DNA from: JAHFOW01 sp046350595
GTDB taxonomy: Bacteria > Planctomycetota > Brocadiia > Brocadiales > Brocadiaceae
DNA: 64,000 bases
Assembly (NCBI GenBank): GCA_046350595.1
Contig: JAXMAC010000002.1
Span: forward strand, 1 to 64,000
Direction: 5' to 3'
The notes beneath the pieces are model-generated. The model made no database searches. It was not told the DNA's origin and saw only the letters and a program-made list of their open reading frames with translations. The position numbers were made by a program, and so were the translations under genes. Numbering within the stretch: position 1 is the first letter of the stretch; the number at the start of each line of letters is the position of its first letter. Shown one piece after another: positions 45,813-55,618 of this stretch.

Positions 45813-47159
45813 TCATATTTCAAAATTGCGGATAAGGGATACCACAATGGGTGCAAGTACAATCAGGGCGATGAGGTTCGGAATAGCCATAAGCCCATTC
45901 AGGATATCTGCTATACCCCACACTGTATCAAGTTTCATAGTTGCCCCAACAAGCACAAATGGCAGCCACAGGAATCGGTAGGTATACCTGACAATGCGTC
46001 CATGTCCGAATAAATAGGCAGTGCAGGTTTCTCCATAGAAACACCAGGCGATATTTGTGTCGTAAGCTGTCAGCGCCATACAAAACGCAACGAGTGCAGT
46101 TCCATATTTCACACCCATGAGTGATGAGAATCCGTTAATCGTAAGCGATGCCCCGGTTTCACCGGACGTCCATGCGCCCGTGAGGATAATCACCAGCGCC
46201 GTTGCCGTGCACATAATAATGGTATCGACAAAGACCTCCATCATACCCCAGAATGCCTGCCGTATCGGGTGGTCGGTCTTTGCCGTTGCGTGGGCGATTG
46301 GCGCGCTTCCAAGACCCGCTTCATTGCTGAAGGTACCCCGGGCTATTCCAAACCGGATGGCCTGCATTATTGTTGCGCCCGCAAATCCGCCGACTGCCGC
46401 TTTCGTACTAAATGCATCGCGTACAATCATAGCTACAATTGACGGTATAGAGGGCGATTTCCATGCAATAATAGCCAGAGCGCCGATCATATAGATAATG
46501 CACATAACCGGCACGCAGAACATAGCCACGTGGGCAATCCTCTGTATACCGCCTATAGTCGCTAAACCTACAAAAAACAGCAGCCCAACGCCAGTAGCCC
46601 AGGAGGGGATATGGAAATAACGTAATCCTTCTGCCACAGAATTCGCCTGAACCATATTTCCAATACCAAACGCCGCCAGCGCGCCAAACAGGGCAAAAGT
46701 AAAGGCAAGCCATCGCCATCGGGACCCCATACCCAGGCTGATATACATCATCGGACCGCCGACCATTGGTCCCCCAGCCTCCCTTCTCCGGTAATGGATG
46801 CCAAGGGCTACCTCAAAAAACTTCGTTCCCATGCCTAAAATACCAGAAACCCACATCCAGAAGATTGCACCGGGTCCTCCCGCAGCTATAGCCGTTGCTA
46901 CGCCAGCAATATTTCCAACCCCTACAGTTCCCCCAAGCGCAACATTCAGCGCCTGGAAGGGGCTGATATCTCCTTCTCCCGATGATTCTTTTCGAAACGT
47001 TCGTACAAAAGTCTCCCTCCACATACGTACAAATTTTCGTATTTGAATAAAGCGGCTTAATATGGTCAGAAAGATTCCGATTCCCACGATAGCAATAATC
47101 ATAGGAAGTCCCCATATATAGATATTCAGAACATGAATCAAATTTTGTAGTTTTTCCAT
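45813..47159 (-). CDS. Sodium/alanine (glycine) symporter, AGCS family
   Basis: 448 aa with about eleven helices. Family marks: GGTVGVGNIAGVATAIAAGG, PGAIFWMWVSGILGMGTKF, EVALGIHYRRR, and the signature GTFSNEAGLGSAPIAHATAK in the middle, followed by a DTIIMCTATALVIILTG helix. It imports alanine or glycine with sodium. It is monocistronic, with a 650-bp spacer containing the tRNA on its 3' side. Confidence 0.92.
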   Translation of the reverse strand: MEKLQNLIHVLNIYIWGLPMIIAIVGIGIFLTILSRFIQIRKFVRMWRETFVRTFRKESSGEGDISPFQALNVALGGTVGVGNIAGVATAIAAGGPGAIFWMWVSGILGMGTKFFEVALGIHYRRREAGGPMVGGPMMYISLGMGSRWRWLAFTFALFGALAAFGIGNMVQANSVAEGLRYFHIPSWATGVGLLFFVGLATIGGIQRIAHVAMFCVPVMCIIYMIGALAIIAWKSPSIPSIVAMIVRDAFSTKAAVGGFAGATIMQAIRFGIARGTFSNEAGLGSAPIAHATAKTDHPIRQAFWGMMEVFVDTIIMCTATALVIILTGAWTSGETGASLTINGFSSLMGVKYGTALVAFCMALTAYDTNIAWCFYGETCTAYLFGHGRIVRYTYRFLWLPFVLVGATMKLDTVWGIADILNGLMAIPNLIALIVLAPIVVSLIRNFEI

Positions 47160-47239
47160 AGCAATTTGTCGTAAAAACGTATCGAAATTAACATCCTATA
47201 TCGTAGAGAAGCTCAAATGTCAGGTTTTTTTGATTCCGT

Positions 47240-47920
47240 CTACACGTATTGAAGGAAAAAGTTACACACCTTTCGCGATACTTCGTCCTCTTTTTGCCGG
47301 TAAAAGTGATCGCTCTCCGGGATTAATTCCAAAGTCTTTGGAAGTGGTATTTTCGAAAAACCTATCGAGGTGTCTTCCTCTGTTGTTGCAAAATCATTGT
47401 GCGTATAAATAAAGAGTTTTGGCTTGTTATAATAGGTTAGGAAATCAAGGTTGTATTTACCAAACGGTGTGGAGATGGCGGCAAATGCCTTTACACGGCC
47501 ATTTTTTACTACAATCTTCATGACAACGATGGCGCCAAAGGAATAACCTGCAATAAAGGTGTTGTTCTGCATACCGGCTTGTGAAACCAGAAAATTTAAA
47601 GCTGCCTGTGTATCAACAACGGCATCCCCGTAGTTTTCACCGCTCATAGTTGATTCCCAGTAGAGAAAATTTTCGGCAGTATCCTTTTGATTGCTTTCAC
47701 TGTTTCCTACCCCCCGGTAATTAAAACGAAGGGACATAAAACCCCTATCAGCAGATATCCGGGCAATGCTGGCAATAACATTGTTGTCCATATCACCGCC
47801 CAGATTGGGATGAGGGGAGCATAACAGGATTGAGGAAATTGGCATAGCGTCTTCGTTGTAGGTCAGGACACCTTCCAACTTTAGATTATCTGCGTAAAAA
47901 TGTACCTGTTCTTCAATCAT
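47240..47920 (-). CDS. Alpha/beta-hydrolase, serine type
   Basis: 226 aa. Family features are LLCSPHPNLGGDMDNNV at the oxyanion strand, RFNYRGVGNSE, the nucleophile elbow AGYSFGAIVV (Ser within GxSxG), a candidate Asp in IYTHNDFATTEED, and catalytic His in IPESDHFY. Length and motifs match the small dienelactone-hydrolase-like or 'KANL3/Tex30' group, esterases of unknown substrate. It precedes the AGCS gene on the same strand by 80 bp, possibly cotranscribed. Confidence 0.8.
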   Translation of the reverse strand: MIEEQVHFYADNLKLEGVLTYNEDAMPISSILLCSPHPNLGGDMDNNVIASIARISADRGFMSLRFNYRGVGNSESNQKDTAENFLYWESTMSGENYGDAVVDTQAALNFLVSQAGMQNNTFIAGYSFGAIVVMKIVVKNGRVKAFAAISTPFGKYNLDFLTYYNKPKLFIYTHNDFATTEEDTSIGFSKIPLPKTLELIPESDHFYRQKEDEVSRKVCNFFLQYV

Positions 47921-47940
47921 GATTTATTTGCTTAAAAAAT

Positions 47941-48116
47941 TCAATGAGTAAATGAAAAAATAAAGTCTACCCTGATACCGATGGAATCTTCAATTGTGGC
48001 TAATATCATGGTATCTTCTACAAATGATTCTATGTTCTTTGGGTGGGTTTTAAGGAGAGTTCGGATAGAAGTTTATTCAGATATTCAATATTGACGTCAA
48101 GGGTTACGTCAATATC
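47941..48116 (-). pseudogene. Nucleotidyltransferase-like (DUF6036-type) C-terminal relic
   Basis: The minus strand reads DIDVTLDVNIEYLNKLLSEL, SLKPT, then after a one-base frameshift PKNIESFVEDTMILATIEDS and IGIRVDFIFSFTH, stop at 47941. DxDxTL...RVDFIFS resembles AbiEii/MNT-like nucleotidyltransferases, which have this catalytic acidic pair and third acid. The N-terminus with GSxAL is missing and the frame is broken, so this is a decayed toxin-like gene. Confidence 0.5.
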
Positions 48117-48310
48117 TCAATTTTTTTAGTACACCGGGATTTTTAATCATATCGTTATGCCCCTTGCAAAAGCAGTAAAATTATAACCCGGCTGTTTCCG
48201 GAAAACAAGGCTAACATTTGATTTGGCTGATAAGACGGGTTATTTCGTTGGAAGATGTTGAAGAAGCTTTGCATCTTTTAAGGGTGACGGTGGGTAATTT
48301 GCGAAATAAT

Positions 48311-48540
48311 CTGGCGCAGTTACACCGCAACCAATTCTTCTTTATGAAAAGGGGGCGATTGCTTCGGAAAAGACCCTCGCAATGACACTTACTATGCTCT
48401 TTGATGGCACACAGCACGTTGTCATTGCGAGCGGAGCGAAGCAATCTTTCCCTCATAAACAAACTTTACCTCCTGATAAGAAGTACCTTGGACTGTGAAA
48501 AACTTACAAAAAAAGAAGTTTTTACAGAGTAATACTATAG
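48311..48540 (+). repeat. REP doublet (REPIN-like), full copy
   Basis: Reference copy of the family: end GCGCAGTTACACCGCAACCA, unit ATTGCTTCGG...CCTCGCAATGAC, 32-bp spacer ending CACAGCACGTT, inverted unit GTCATTGCGAGCGGAGCGAA, CATAAACAAACTTTACC, and end ACTTACAAAAAAAGAAG...AATACTATAG. Almost identical to the reverse complement of 44244-44475. Confidence 0.85.
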
Positions 48541-49078
48541 AACCCGATTCCGATAGACCCGCCTATATCCTTACCGAGTCATGCATAAGCTACCGCCTGT
48601 GAACCGACAGGCAGCCATTGAAATACCCACACTTTTATCATAATTACATTTTGACAAAATGTTATGCTTCCAGCTGAAGAAACTGGATTGTTGAAAAACT
48701 CAGTAGCAAATGGTTTCCCAGGTCATCACAATAGACAAACGCTTTTTATCGGCATGTGTAGGTATCGTACCAGCCAAATTGTTAAAGAGGGTTGAAATTG
48801 GGTTACGTTTGGTAACGGATTTGTAACAAAATAAGAGATGCGAGTGAGTCTATTGAAGGATCGAGTTTAGTGATGATAATGGACAGACCTATGCAATGCC
48901 AGTTTTGCGTGCATATCCATGAATGGTTTTACATTATCAGCCCATGGGAGCAGTTTAAAGGATATTACTACGAACCTTCCGTATTACAATTTTTCCATTG
49001 AATTTCCCTTTTTGTTGGCGGATTACAACGGAGACTGTAATTCGTTTAGCCCGATTTTTTAGCACTTCAGCTGAATTT
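48541..49078. other. Spacer without recognisable gene
   Basis: No gene supported on either strand; probably decayed DNA leading into the transposase remnant. Confidence 0.5.
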
Positions 49079-49230
49079 TGACTTGGTGGACTCAGCGGAA
49101 CTGAGATAGGAGAAATGATGGGGGTAGACTATAGTACGGTGAGCTTGGGGGGAAACGATTACGAGAAAAACTGAAAAGTGACAAGCAGATTTCTCAGATT
49201 ATCAAGAGAGTTGAACGGATTTGTAAATAA
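49079..49230 (+). pseudogene. RAYT-like (REP-associated) transposase, C-terminal remnant
   Basis: Frame one: GGLSGTEIGEMMGVDYSTVS; then with a frameshift GGKRLREKLKSDKQISQIIK and RVERICK before TAA (49228-49230). This is the DnaA-like helix-turn-helix tail (GxxxxEIGxxFGxxYSAVS...RVxxxLxxDKxLxxxIxxIE) found at the end of IS200-like REP-associated tyrosine transposases. The Y1 catalytic domain is lost. Found next to a REPIN-like element, it is a candidate relic of the mobiliser. Confidence 0.6.
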
Positions 49231-49235
49231 TAAAG

Positions 49236-50552
49236 ATGACACCTTTTACTCCTATTTCAATAAAGATAATGTCGCCTATGAATTTTAATGGAATCCTGTT
49301 CTGGACAGAAAAAGACGATTCGGAAAACGACGAAACGTCCAGCAGAGACCCACTTGGGACAGAGACGTTCGCCGGACAGCTTGCAGAGTTGATACTGCCA
49401 GGACTCACCACAATCACATGGCGGGTTCGATATTTAACGCTTATTTGTCTATGGCTAAGGTGTATCAAAGAGGAATTAAAAGAAGATAATGCAGATAAGA
49501 TTCTTGAACATATTAAAAATCTTGAGAAACTCACAACATATTGCATCATTAAGCAATACAATGAAAATGAGGATAACCATCAAACAGCTTATTTAATAGG
49601 AAGACGCTATGCAAATGCTTATTTCAAGAAAAATATGGAGAAATTTTCCATAGATAGAAAGCATTTCCCTTTCCTCGTAAATCACGGTTCTGTTGGCGCT
49701 TTTACTACATATAAGGTCTTACTGAAGGTGCTTGGATATATTGAAGATGACGATGAATATACGCTTACCCCGGACGGAATGGATTTAATTGAGGGACTTC
49801 AAATACCTCATGCCTTATTTGTTAAAAATATCCTGAAAGGTGAAAAGACAGATGCTCATAGCAAAAAGTTTGACTCATTAGGCGAATTTTTCGACTTGAG
49901 CAATTTTAAAATACCCGAAGAAAAAAAACGACTAAGATACGATCTGCTTGCCAATGTTACGAGGAAAACCACTTTTATGCTTATTAAAAAGAATTTACAA
50001 GAGAGTGAATTTGATACCATTTCTAAAATTTCAAAAACCAGACCTGTGGCTGAAAATGAAAAGAGTGTTATTACCATCTGCGATTACATTACCCGATTCG
50101 AGAAACTAAACCGTGAGATACATTATATTTTCTATTTCCTGATGGATATGGATGCAAATCAGATTGATATACGTGATTTTCTGAAAAAGCCTAATACTCA
50201 GGAGTGTTTAAGTACCATGACTGGCAAGGCACTTGATGATTATATGGAATTTCATGCCAGCAATGAACAAATCCTTGGAAAATACGATAAACGCCCTTAC
50301 GAACTTTTTATCCAATTAAAAGAATGCAGAAACGATAATGAACAATGTATAAAAATCATTATAGAACATCATGTAAATAATCAAAAACAGAAAACTAAAG
50401 CTCCTTGGATCGATCACAAAGATGGTAAATGTACCGTTATCCTATCACAATATCGGAAAAATATTGAAGAGGTCGAAAGAATTCGTGAAATGGCAGTTCA
50501 TAGTTATAGGACAAGTAATGCATGGAAGATGATACATGAGCTTGCAATTTAG
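49236..50552 (+). CDS. First gene of putative helicase/PLD defence operon, unknown (DUF6361-like N-terminus)
   Basis: 438 aa. The N-terminal SRDPLGTETFAGQLAELILPG followed by LTTITWRVRYLTLICLWL resembles the DPLG...PGxTTxTxRxRYxxxxxW stretch I associate with DUF6361; the match is from memory. The remainder is mostly helical and lysine-rich (KKNMEKFSIDRKHFPFLVNH, FHASNEQILGKYDKRPYELF) without a known catalytic motif. The start is uncertain: ATG 49236, 49269 or 49278, none with a clear ribosome binding site. It overlaps the PLD-like gene by 17 bp, indicating one operon. AT-rich compared with housekeeping neighbours. Possibly the sensing or specificity subunit. Confidence 0.65.
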   Translation: MTPFTPISIKIMSPMNFNGILFWTEKDDSENDETSSRDPLGTETFAGQLAELILPGLTTITWRVRYLTLICLWLRCIKEELKEDNADKILEHIKNLEKLTTYCIIKQYNENEDNHQTAYLIGRRYANAYFKKNMEKFSIDRKHFPFLVNHGSVGAFTTYKVLLKVLGYIEDDDEYTLTPDGMDLIEGLQIPHALFVKNILKGEKTDAHSKKFDSLGEFFDLSNFKIPEEKKRLRYDLLANVTRKTTFMLIKKNLQESEFDTISKISKTRPVAENEKSVITICDYITRFEKLNREIHYIFYFLMDMDANQIDIRDFLKKPNTQECLSTMTGKALDDYMEFHASNEQILGKYDKRPYELFIQLKECRNDNEQCIKIIIEHHVNNQKQKTKAPWIDHKDGKCTVILSQYRKNIEEVERIREMAVHSYRTSNAWKMIHELAI

Positions 50553-52440
50553 ACCACAAAAGAAAATCTTTGACTACTTTGATAGGAACTTCAGCAATAT
50601 CATTCTTACTACGTTTGAGTTTGATAGTGGGTTTATTGAGGACAAACTACTGCCGGTTTTAGTGGGGAAAAAAGGTGTTAAGGATTTGAATGACCGTCTT
50701 GAGGTTGAAGACGCATTACAAAATAAGAGCATATCTATTATTGCATCGGGCAATATTCAGGACAAAAGGACACTCTATGGGTACGACCTCATTCCATACA
50801 ATGGAATCCAGCATAGTAAGATTGCATTGCTGGCTAACAAGGATTTAATAAGAATAATCATTGGCTCTGCAAACCTTACTGAAAACGCATTTTACAAAAA
50901 CTTGGAGACGCTATGTCTCCTCGATTTCGAGGAAGGCTGCGGATTACCAAATTCCTTAGCCTTAGATATTCTAAGCTATTTAGAAATCATTCCTGGCAAT
51001 AAAGGCAAGGTAAGAGAACAAATAAGCGAAATCAAAGACTGGCTAGATTCAATGAATTTAGACTCAGATTGGGAAAGCAACGATTTTACAATAAAATTCC
51101 TTGCTTATCCAAACCCTGCTAATAAAATTATCGTCAATCAGTTGTTTGATGAACTGGGCAATGAGAAGATACAAAGATTAAAAATCCTGACGCTATTTTT
51201 CGAGCAGGAAGACAGCACATTTTTCAAATATTTTATAGACGAACTTATTAAAAGAGGGGCACAACATATAGGCATCTATTTCCCTTCCATATCAGAAGCA
51301 TCCAGCGGTAACGTACAGTGGCACATTCAATCGGACAAAGCGATACTTAAACATGCCCAAAAATATCAGGATTTAATTCACTTCTATCCAATTTCAGCGG
51401 TTGATCACACCGAAGGAAGAAATCTCCATGCAAAATTGATTTTTACCAGCACAAATAAGGCAAATTATCTCCTTGTCGGGTCAAGCAATTTTACCAAGAA
51501 GGGGTTAGGTTTTGAAAAGGCAAATCCCAACGCTGAGGCAAACCTGCTCTTTAAGGTACAAAATCCAAATGAAAGAAAATTGAGGGACTTTCTGCCGTCC
51601 GATATCAAAGAGCAAGAAATTGACGTTTTAAAACCTATACAGCAAGATATAACAGGCGAAGACACGGATAATTCCTTACCACCGATTATCAGTCACGCTC
51701 AATATAAAGACGGAAAACTCACCATTGAATTTACTGATGAATGTAATAATGCAGGTAGTTGGGAGATATTTCTTACGGATGAAAAGATTTTAGATGCCAC
51801 CGGATGGAATAAAGAGAGAATTTTTGAAAAAGAAATACCTCTGCCAGATATGTCACAAAAATCATTAGATTTGGAGATAAGGGTGGATAGTGGGACTTAC
51901 TATTATCCCATCTTTTTTTACAATTCAAGTCAGTTGGTCAAAGAAAGACACAAAAATATCTCTATCGATACAGACAACCTCATCCAATATTGGTTAAGCA
52001 GGATTTCACGCCCAAAAATCTTAGGGGGCGTTATTGATAAAGCAGGGAATGGCGATGGTAAATCAACAAAACCCATCGAAACACACGATTTGCTGATAAA
52101 TAAGATAAAAATATTGGTAAAGGGACTGGAGGGTGTACGGGAATATTTGAAGGAAGACAAGATTGCAAATCCCGTGATGCTTAAGAACAGGATATACGGT
52201 ATATTCGGGGTAGATAGAATTTTTAAAACTGTAGACAATTTAGACGATAGACTTACAAAATTATTTTGCTATTCAGAGATGCTAACCGTTATTAGTAATA
52301 TTTCATTTCACTATAATGACGAAGAAAAACAGCGGATATTGAAAGAATACAAACAGTATCTTAAAAATAAAATTATGGAATTCGAGAAGCCCGATCTTCC
52401 CCAAGAATGGCAGACATATCGCAAGTATGCGGAGTCATAA
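50536..52440 (+). CDS. PLD/Tdp1-like phosphodiesterase of putative defence operon
   Basis: 634 aa. Two phosphodiesterase half-sites: HSKIALLANKDLIRIIIGSA followed by NLT (about residues 94-117), and LHAKLIFTSTNKANYLLVGS followed by SNFT (about 296-320). Each has H-x-K then G-S-x-N, closer to the HKN arrangement of tyrosyl-DNA phosphodiesterase than to HKD of classical PLD. Such proteins cut or repair phosphodiester or phosphotyrosyl bonds, and in defence operons act as nucleases. A C-terminal half of beta strands then helices (from KDGKLTIEFTDECNNAGSW on) is unassigned. It overlaps gene one by 17 bp; 268 bp, including a REP element, separate it from the helicase. Confidence 0.8.
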   Translation: MSLQFRPQKKIFDYFDRNFSNIILTTFEFDSGFIEDKLLPVLVGKKGVKDLNDRLEVEDALQNKSISIIASGNIQDKRTLYGYDLIPYNGIQHSKIALLANKDLIRIIIGSANLTENAFYKNLETLCLLDFEEGCGLPNSLALDILSYLEIIPGNKGKVREQISEIKDWLDSMNLDSDWESNDFTIKFLAYPNPANKIIVNQLFDELGNEKIQRLKILTLFFEQEDSTFFKYFIDELIKRGAQHIGIYFPSISEASSGNVQWHIQSDKAILKHAQKYQDLIHFYPISAVDHTEGRNLHAKLIFTSTNKANYLLVGSSNFTKKGLGFEKANPNAEANLLFKVQNPNERKLRDFLPSDIKEQEIDVLKPIQQDITGEDTDNSLPPIISHAQYKDGKLTIEFTDECNNAGSWEIFLTDEKILDATGWNKERIFEKEIPLPDMSQKSLDLEIRVDSGTYYYPIFFYNSSQLVKERHKNISIDTDNLIQYWLSRISRPKILGGVIDKAGNGDGKSTKPIETHDLLINKIKILVKGLEGVREYLKEDKIANPVMLKNRIYGIFGVDRIFKTVDNLDDRLTKLFCYSEMLTVISNISFHYNDEEKQRILKEYKQYLKNKIMEFEKPDLPQEWQTYRKYAES

Positions 52441-52496
52441 CGTGGCAAATCTGCAGCCTAGTCTCCGATGTCAAGAGGCACTGTTTGCCTATGTGA

Positions 52497-52655
52497 GAAG
52501 GATTGCTTCGCTTCGCTCGCAATGACAAATACGGCGTGACGTGTAAGGAGAGACGCATGACGAGTATTATTTCTCGTTACTCGCCACCCGTCCTCGTTAC
52601 TCATTTTCGTGTCATTGCGAGGGTCTTTTCCGAAGCAATCTTCCCGTTTTCATAA
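52497..52655 (-). repeat. REP doublet copy inside the putative defence operon
   Basis: It carries GATTGCTTCGCTTCGCTCGC AATGAC on the left and the partner CATTGCGAGGGTCTTTTCCG AAGCAATC on the right, with a longer spacer containing GAGTATTATTTCTCGTTACTC. Lies entirely between the PLD-like and helicase genes. Confidence 0.75.
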
Positions 52656-52708
52656 AAGCAGTAATGTTTGCAAGTACGTTGAATAATTACGTTTTTATAA
52701 GGTAAATT

Positions 52709-55618
52709 ATGAGAATTCATGCAGATATAAACTTAGGCGCAACAATATCCCCTCAAGATGCAGACCGACAGAAAAAGACGGTAAACAGACTGTTTGAACT
52801 TCTGGAAATAGAACCCGGTGTTATCCTTGCCGACGAGGTGGGTATGGGCAAGACTTTTGTTGCATTAGCAACTGCACTGACTTACATAGCAAATACAAAT
52901 CGCCACAAAAGAATTCTCATACTAACACCCAGCAAAGAACTAAAAGATAAGTGGGACAGGGATATTGATACCTTCAGGATTTCTTGTATTAACGATAAAT
53001 CACCTTTAAAAAAGCTAGCAAAGGACGAAGGCATTGATAGCATAAAAGACCTCCTTACGAAAAAAGACGTACCTATACTGACCATACCCATCAATAGAGT
53101 TGCAGGACTACCAAAAGAAGATGAATATTTATGTTATCTGGGTGCCTATTTCAGACGGAGGGGTTTTTCAGCTCCAAAAAGAAAAGAAATGCTCGGACAA
53201 ATTGATAAGTGTGACCTGCGTACTTTTAATAATTCTATGGTCATGACACCAGAAAGATGGTTAGACGAAAAAGATGCATTTCTCAACTATGATGCTATTA
53301 AAGATATTAACTATAGCTCATTTGATAATACTATTCGCAAAAGGTGTTCAGAAAAAGAGTTCAAGGATGCCTGTCGCAAAATAAGAAACCAAATTATTCC
53401 TGAATTTACATTCTGTATCATTGATGAGGCGCATAATTACAAAAATCCTTGGGTAAGGGGTCATAAACTTTTTAATGACGAGGACACTCCAGAACACACA
53501 CTGAAAGGCAAATTTGAAAAGATGCTGTTTCTCACCGCAACGCCATTTCAACTTGGACATGATGAACTTTTAAATATTTTTAAGATGTTTAAGGCTGCCA
53601 AAACATGTGCGAAGGATTTTGATAATCGGATCAATACATTAAAGGGACTCCTTTCAGACTATTCCAAAGTGGTTAATAGGTTCGAGAATGCATGGTTACG
53701 GTTTTCTAAAAAATCAAGAAATGAGATACCTGAAGAAGCAAGGTTTTTAGAAGATTGCAGGGAATATCAGGATGCCCTGGCGGCAAAGAAATCATTAGAG
53801 CCAGAACTTAGAAAATTGATCGTGAGGAATGTAAAACTCAAAGATCACAGAAAAACAATTTATGGTTCTTGCATGAATCACGACAAATTTGATTGCGGCA
53901 TAGATATCCCTGATAAAGACAAACCTTTATTCTTTTCCCTCTTACGATTGGAAAACGAGATTGCACGCGTTGAAAGGACGTTCATCGGTATCACTGATAG
54001 CATGGCAACATCCGCATACAGCACATTGAGGGAATCAAAATTGTTAGGTAATTCCGTGAAGTTTCAAGACAATCCAATGATTACAAAATACCGCAAAATG
54101 ATAACCGAACTTATTCATCCCAATGACGAAACTCATCCAAAGATAAATGCCGTGGTTAATAAGGTTGTGGAAAGGTATCTCAAGGGTGAGAAGTCGTTGG
54201 TCTTTACTTTTTACATACAAACTGCCGTGGCGTTAAAAGACGCAATAAAGAGATGCATAGATAAGGAGCGCATCGCCCGACTAAACGGAATAACACGGAA
54301 AGATGATATAAATACGTACATTGAAAACACACAAAAGAAATTTACCAGCCCAAACGACCCGCGGTACTTGATTTTCAAAGAAAACTTACTTTTGACTCAC
54401 TATCAAGCAATTGTCCAAAACAGTAAAATCGAACCTGATGAAGAAGACTGGGTGCGGATAACACAATATCTCGGAGAAAATGGTTACCAGTTTAAGGCAA
54501 AGAAACGTGAAGATTATAGAATGCTTTTAAAGGTAATAGAACATCATTTTTTCAAAAAGGCAGTAAAACTTAAAAAGATCAACAAACAAGATAATATTAT
54601 TAAAAGAATTTTGGAATTGGAAAATAACTATATTAAGAACGGTTTATACATTACTGAGGAAGAACAACATGATCAGGTACAGAATAATAGCTATGCAAAG
54701 TATACGGTTAATGAAGAAGATATTGAACATATAAAAGGACTTAAGGCAATTCAATATATTTTAAATGGACCCAATATCTGGAACTATCACAAAGACATCC
54801 TGCATAAGATTGATAATTTAGAACTGAGGAGAAAAATCCAGAGGTACATAATTCGGGAAATTACCAGAGAAGACTTGATTGTAGAAAAATTTATAAGCGC
54901 CAAATATAAGGATGAAGATGAAACCTGGATAGAGGTGATAAACAAGATTTACGCAGCAGAAGCAATATTTAATAAAACCTTTAATTCCGAAACACTCAAG
55001 GACCGTGTTGAAAGATGGCTTAAGGCTATTGTTGAGAAGTACGAAAAAATTAAGGATTGCAAAGAGGAAATAGAAAAATTCTTTCAAAATATTAATGGCT
55101 TGATTGAAATAAAAAATGATGAAGATGTTCGTGAAATACACGGCAATAGTACTATTAACAGAAGCGTGTATTTTGAAGCCTTTAATTCTCCCTTTAGACC
55201 CGTTGTCTTGATTTGTACGTCGATTGGGAGTGAAGGCATAGACCTACAACGCGAATGCTCAGGGGTGTTCTTATACGACCTGGGATGGAATCCCGCCGCA
55301 CTGGAACAAAAAATAGGAAGGATAGACAGGATTGGTTCTAAGAATAGTCGGGAAAGAGAAGCAGCTCAAGGAAATAGCCAAGAGTTACCATTTATTGAAA
55401 TTTACAGACCCTTTATCAAAGGCACGCGTGACGAACGAATGCACCGGGTACTCCAAAATCGAGAAAAGTGGTTTAACTTCCTACTCGGCACAGGTGAACG
55501 TCTTTCCGCCGATGAAAATGGCGATGAAGCAAATCCTGACCAGACAGAGAAAGAAGAAAAAATGTTTCTATTACCAGAAGATGTGGTAAGATTGTTAACA
55601 ATGAATTTAGGAGTATAA
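52709..55618 (+). CDS. SNF2/RapA-type superfamily-2 helicase of putative defence operon
   Basis: 969 aa. Motif I ADEVGMGKTFVALATAL (about 45), Ia ILILTPSKELKDKW, II CIIDEAHNYKNPW (DEAH, about 240), III FLTATPFQLGHDEL, a long charged insertion (300-780) and the C-terminal lobe with IGSEGIDLQRECSGVFLYDL and motif VI GWNPAALEQKIGRIDRIGSK. DEVGMGKT in place of GxGKT is the SNF2 signature, so it should be a DNA translocase rather than a classical unwinder. It ends in an acidic tail (NGDEANPDQTEKEEKMF). Together with the two upstream genes it forms an architecture like known helicase plus PLD defence systems. Confidence 0.85.
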   Translation: MRIHADINLGATISPQDADRQKKTVNRLFELLEIEPGVILADEVGMGKTFVALATALTYIANTNRHKRILILTPSKELKDKWDRDIDTFRISCINDKSPLKKLAKDEGIDSIKDLLTKKDVPILTIPINRVAGLPKEDEYLCYLGAYFRRRGFSAPKRKEMLGQIDKCDLRTFNNSMVMTPERWLDEKDAFLNYDAIKDINYSSFDNTIRKRCSEKEFKDACRKIRNQIIPEFTFCIIDEAHNYKNPWVRGHKLFNDEDTPEHTLKGKFEKMLFLTATPFQLGHDELLNIFKMFKAAKTCAKDFDNRINTLKGLLSDYSKVVNRFENAWLRFSKKSRNEIPEEARFLEDCREYQDALAAKKSLEPELRKLIVRNVKLKDHRKTIYGSCMNHDKFDCGIDIPDKDKPLFFSLLRLENEIARVERTFIGITDSMATSAYSTLRESKLLGNSVKFQDNPMITKYRKMITELIHPNDETHPKINAVVNKVVERYLKGEKSLVFTFYIQTAVALKDAIKRCIDKERIARLNGITRKDDINTYIENTQKKFTSPNDPRYLIFKENLLLTHYQAIVQNSKIEPDEEDWVRITQYLGENGYQFKAKKREDYRMLLKVIEHHFFKKAVKLKKINKQDNIIKRILELENNYIKNGLYITEEEQHDQVQNNSYAKYTVNEEDIEHIKGLKAIQYILNGPNIWNYHKDILHKIDNLELRRKIQRYIIREITREDLIVEKFISAKYKDEDETWIEVINKIYAAEAIFNKTFNSETLKDRVERWLKAIVEKYEKIKDCKEEIEKFFQNINGLIEIKNDEDVREIHGNSTINRSVYFEAFNSPFRPVVLICTSIGSEGIDLQRECSGVFLYDLGWNPAALEQKIGRIDRIGSKNSREREAAQGNSQELPFIEIYRPFIKGTRDERMHRVLQNREKWFNFLLGTGERLSADENGDEANPDQTEKEEKMFLLPEDVVRLLTMNLGV

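Noticed and set aside
49236..55618. Type I or III restriction-modification or BREX locus
   Set aside because: No methyltransferase, specificity subunit or PglZ-type phosphatase is present; the helicase motifs are SNF2-like rather than HsdR-like and no PD-(D/E)XK motif is visible.
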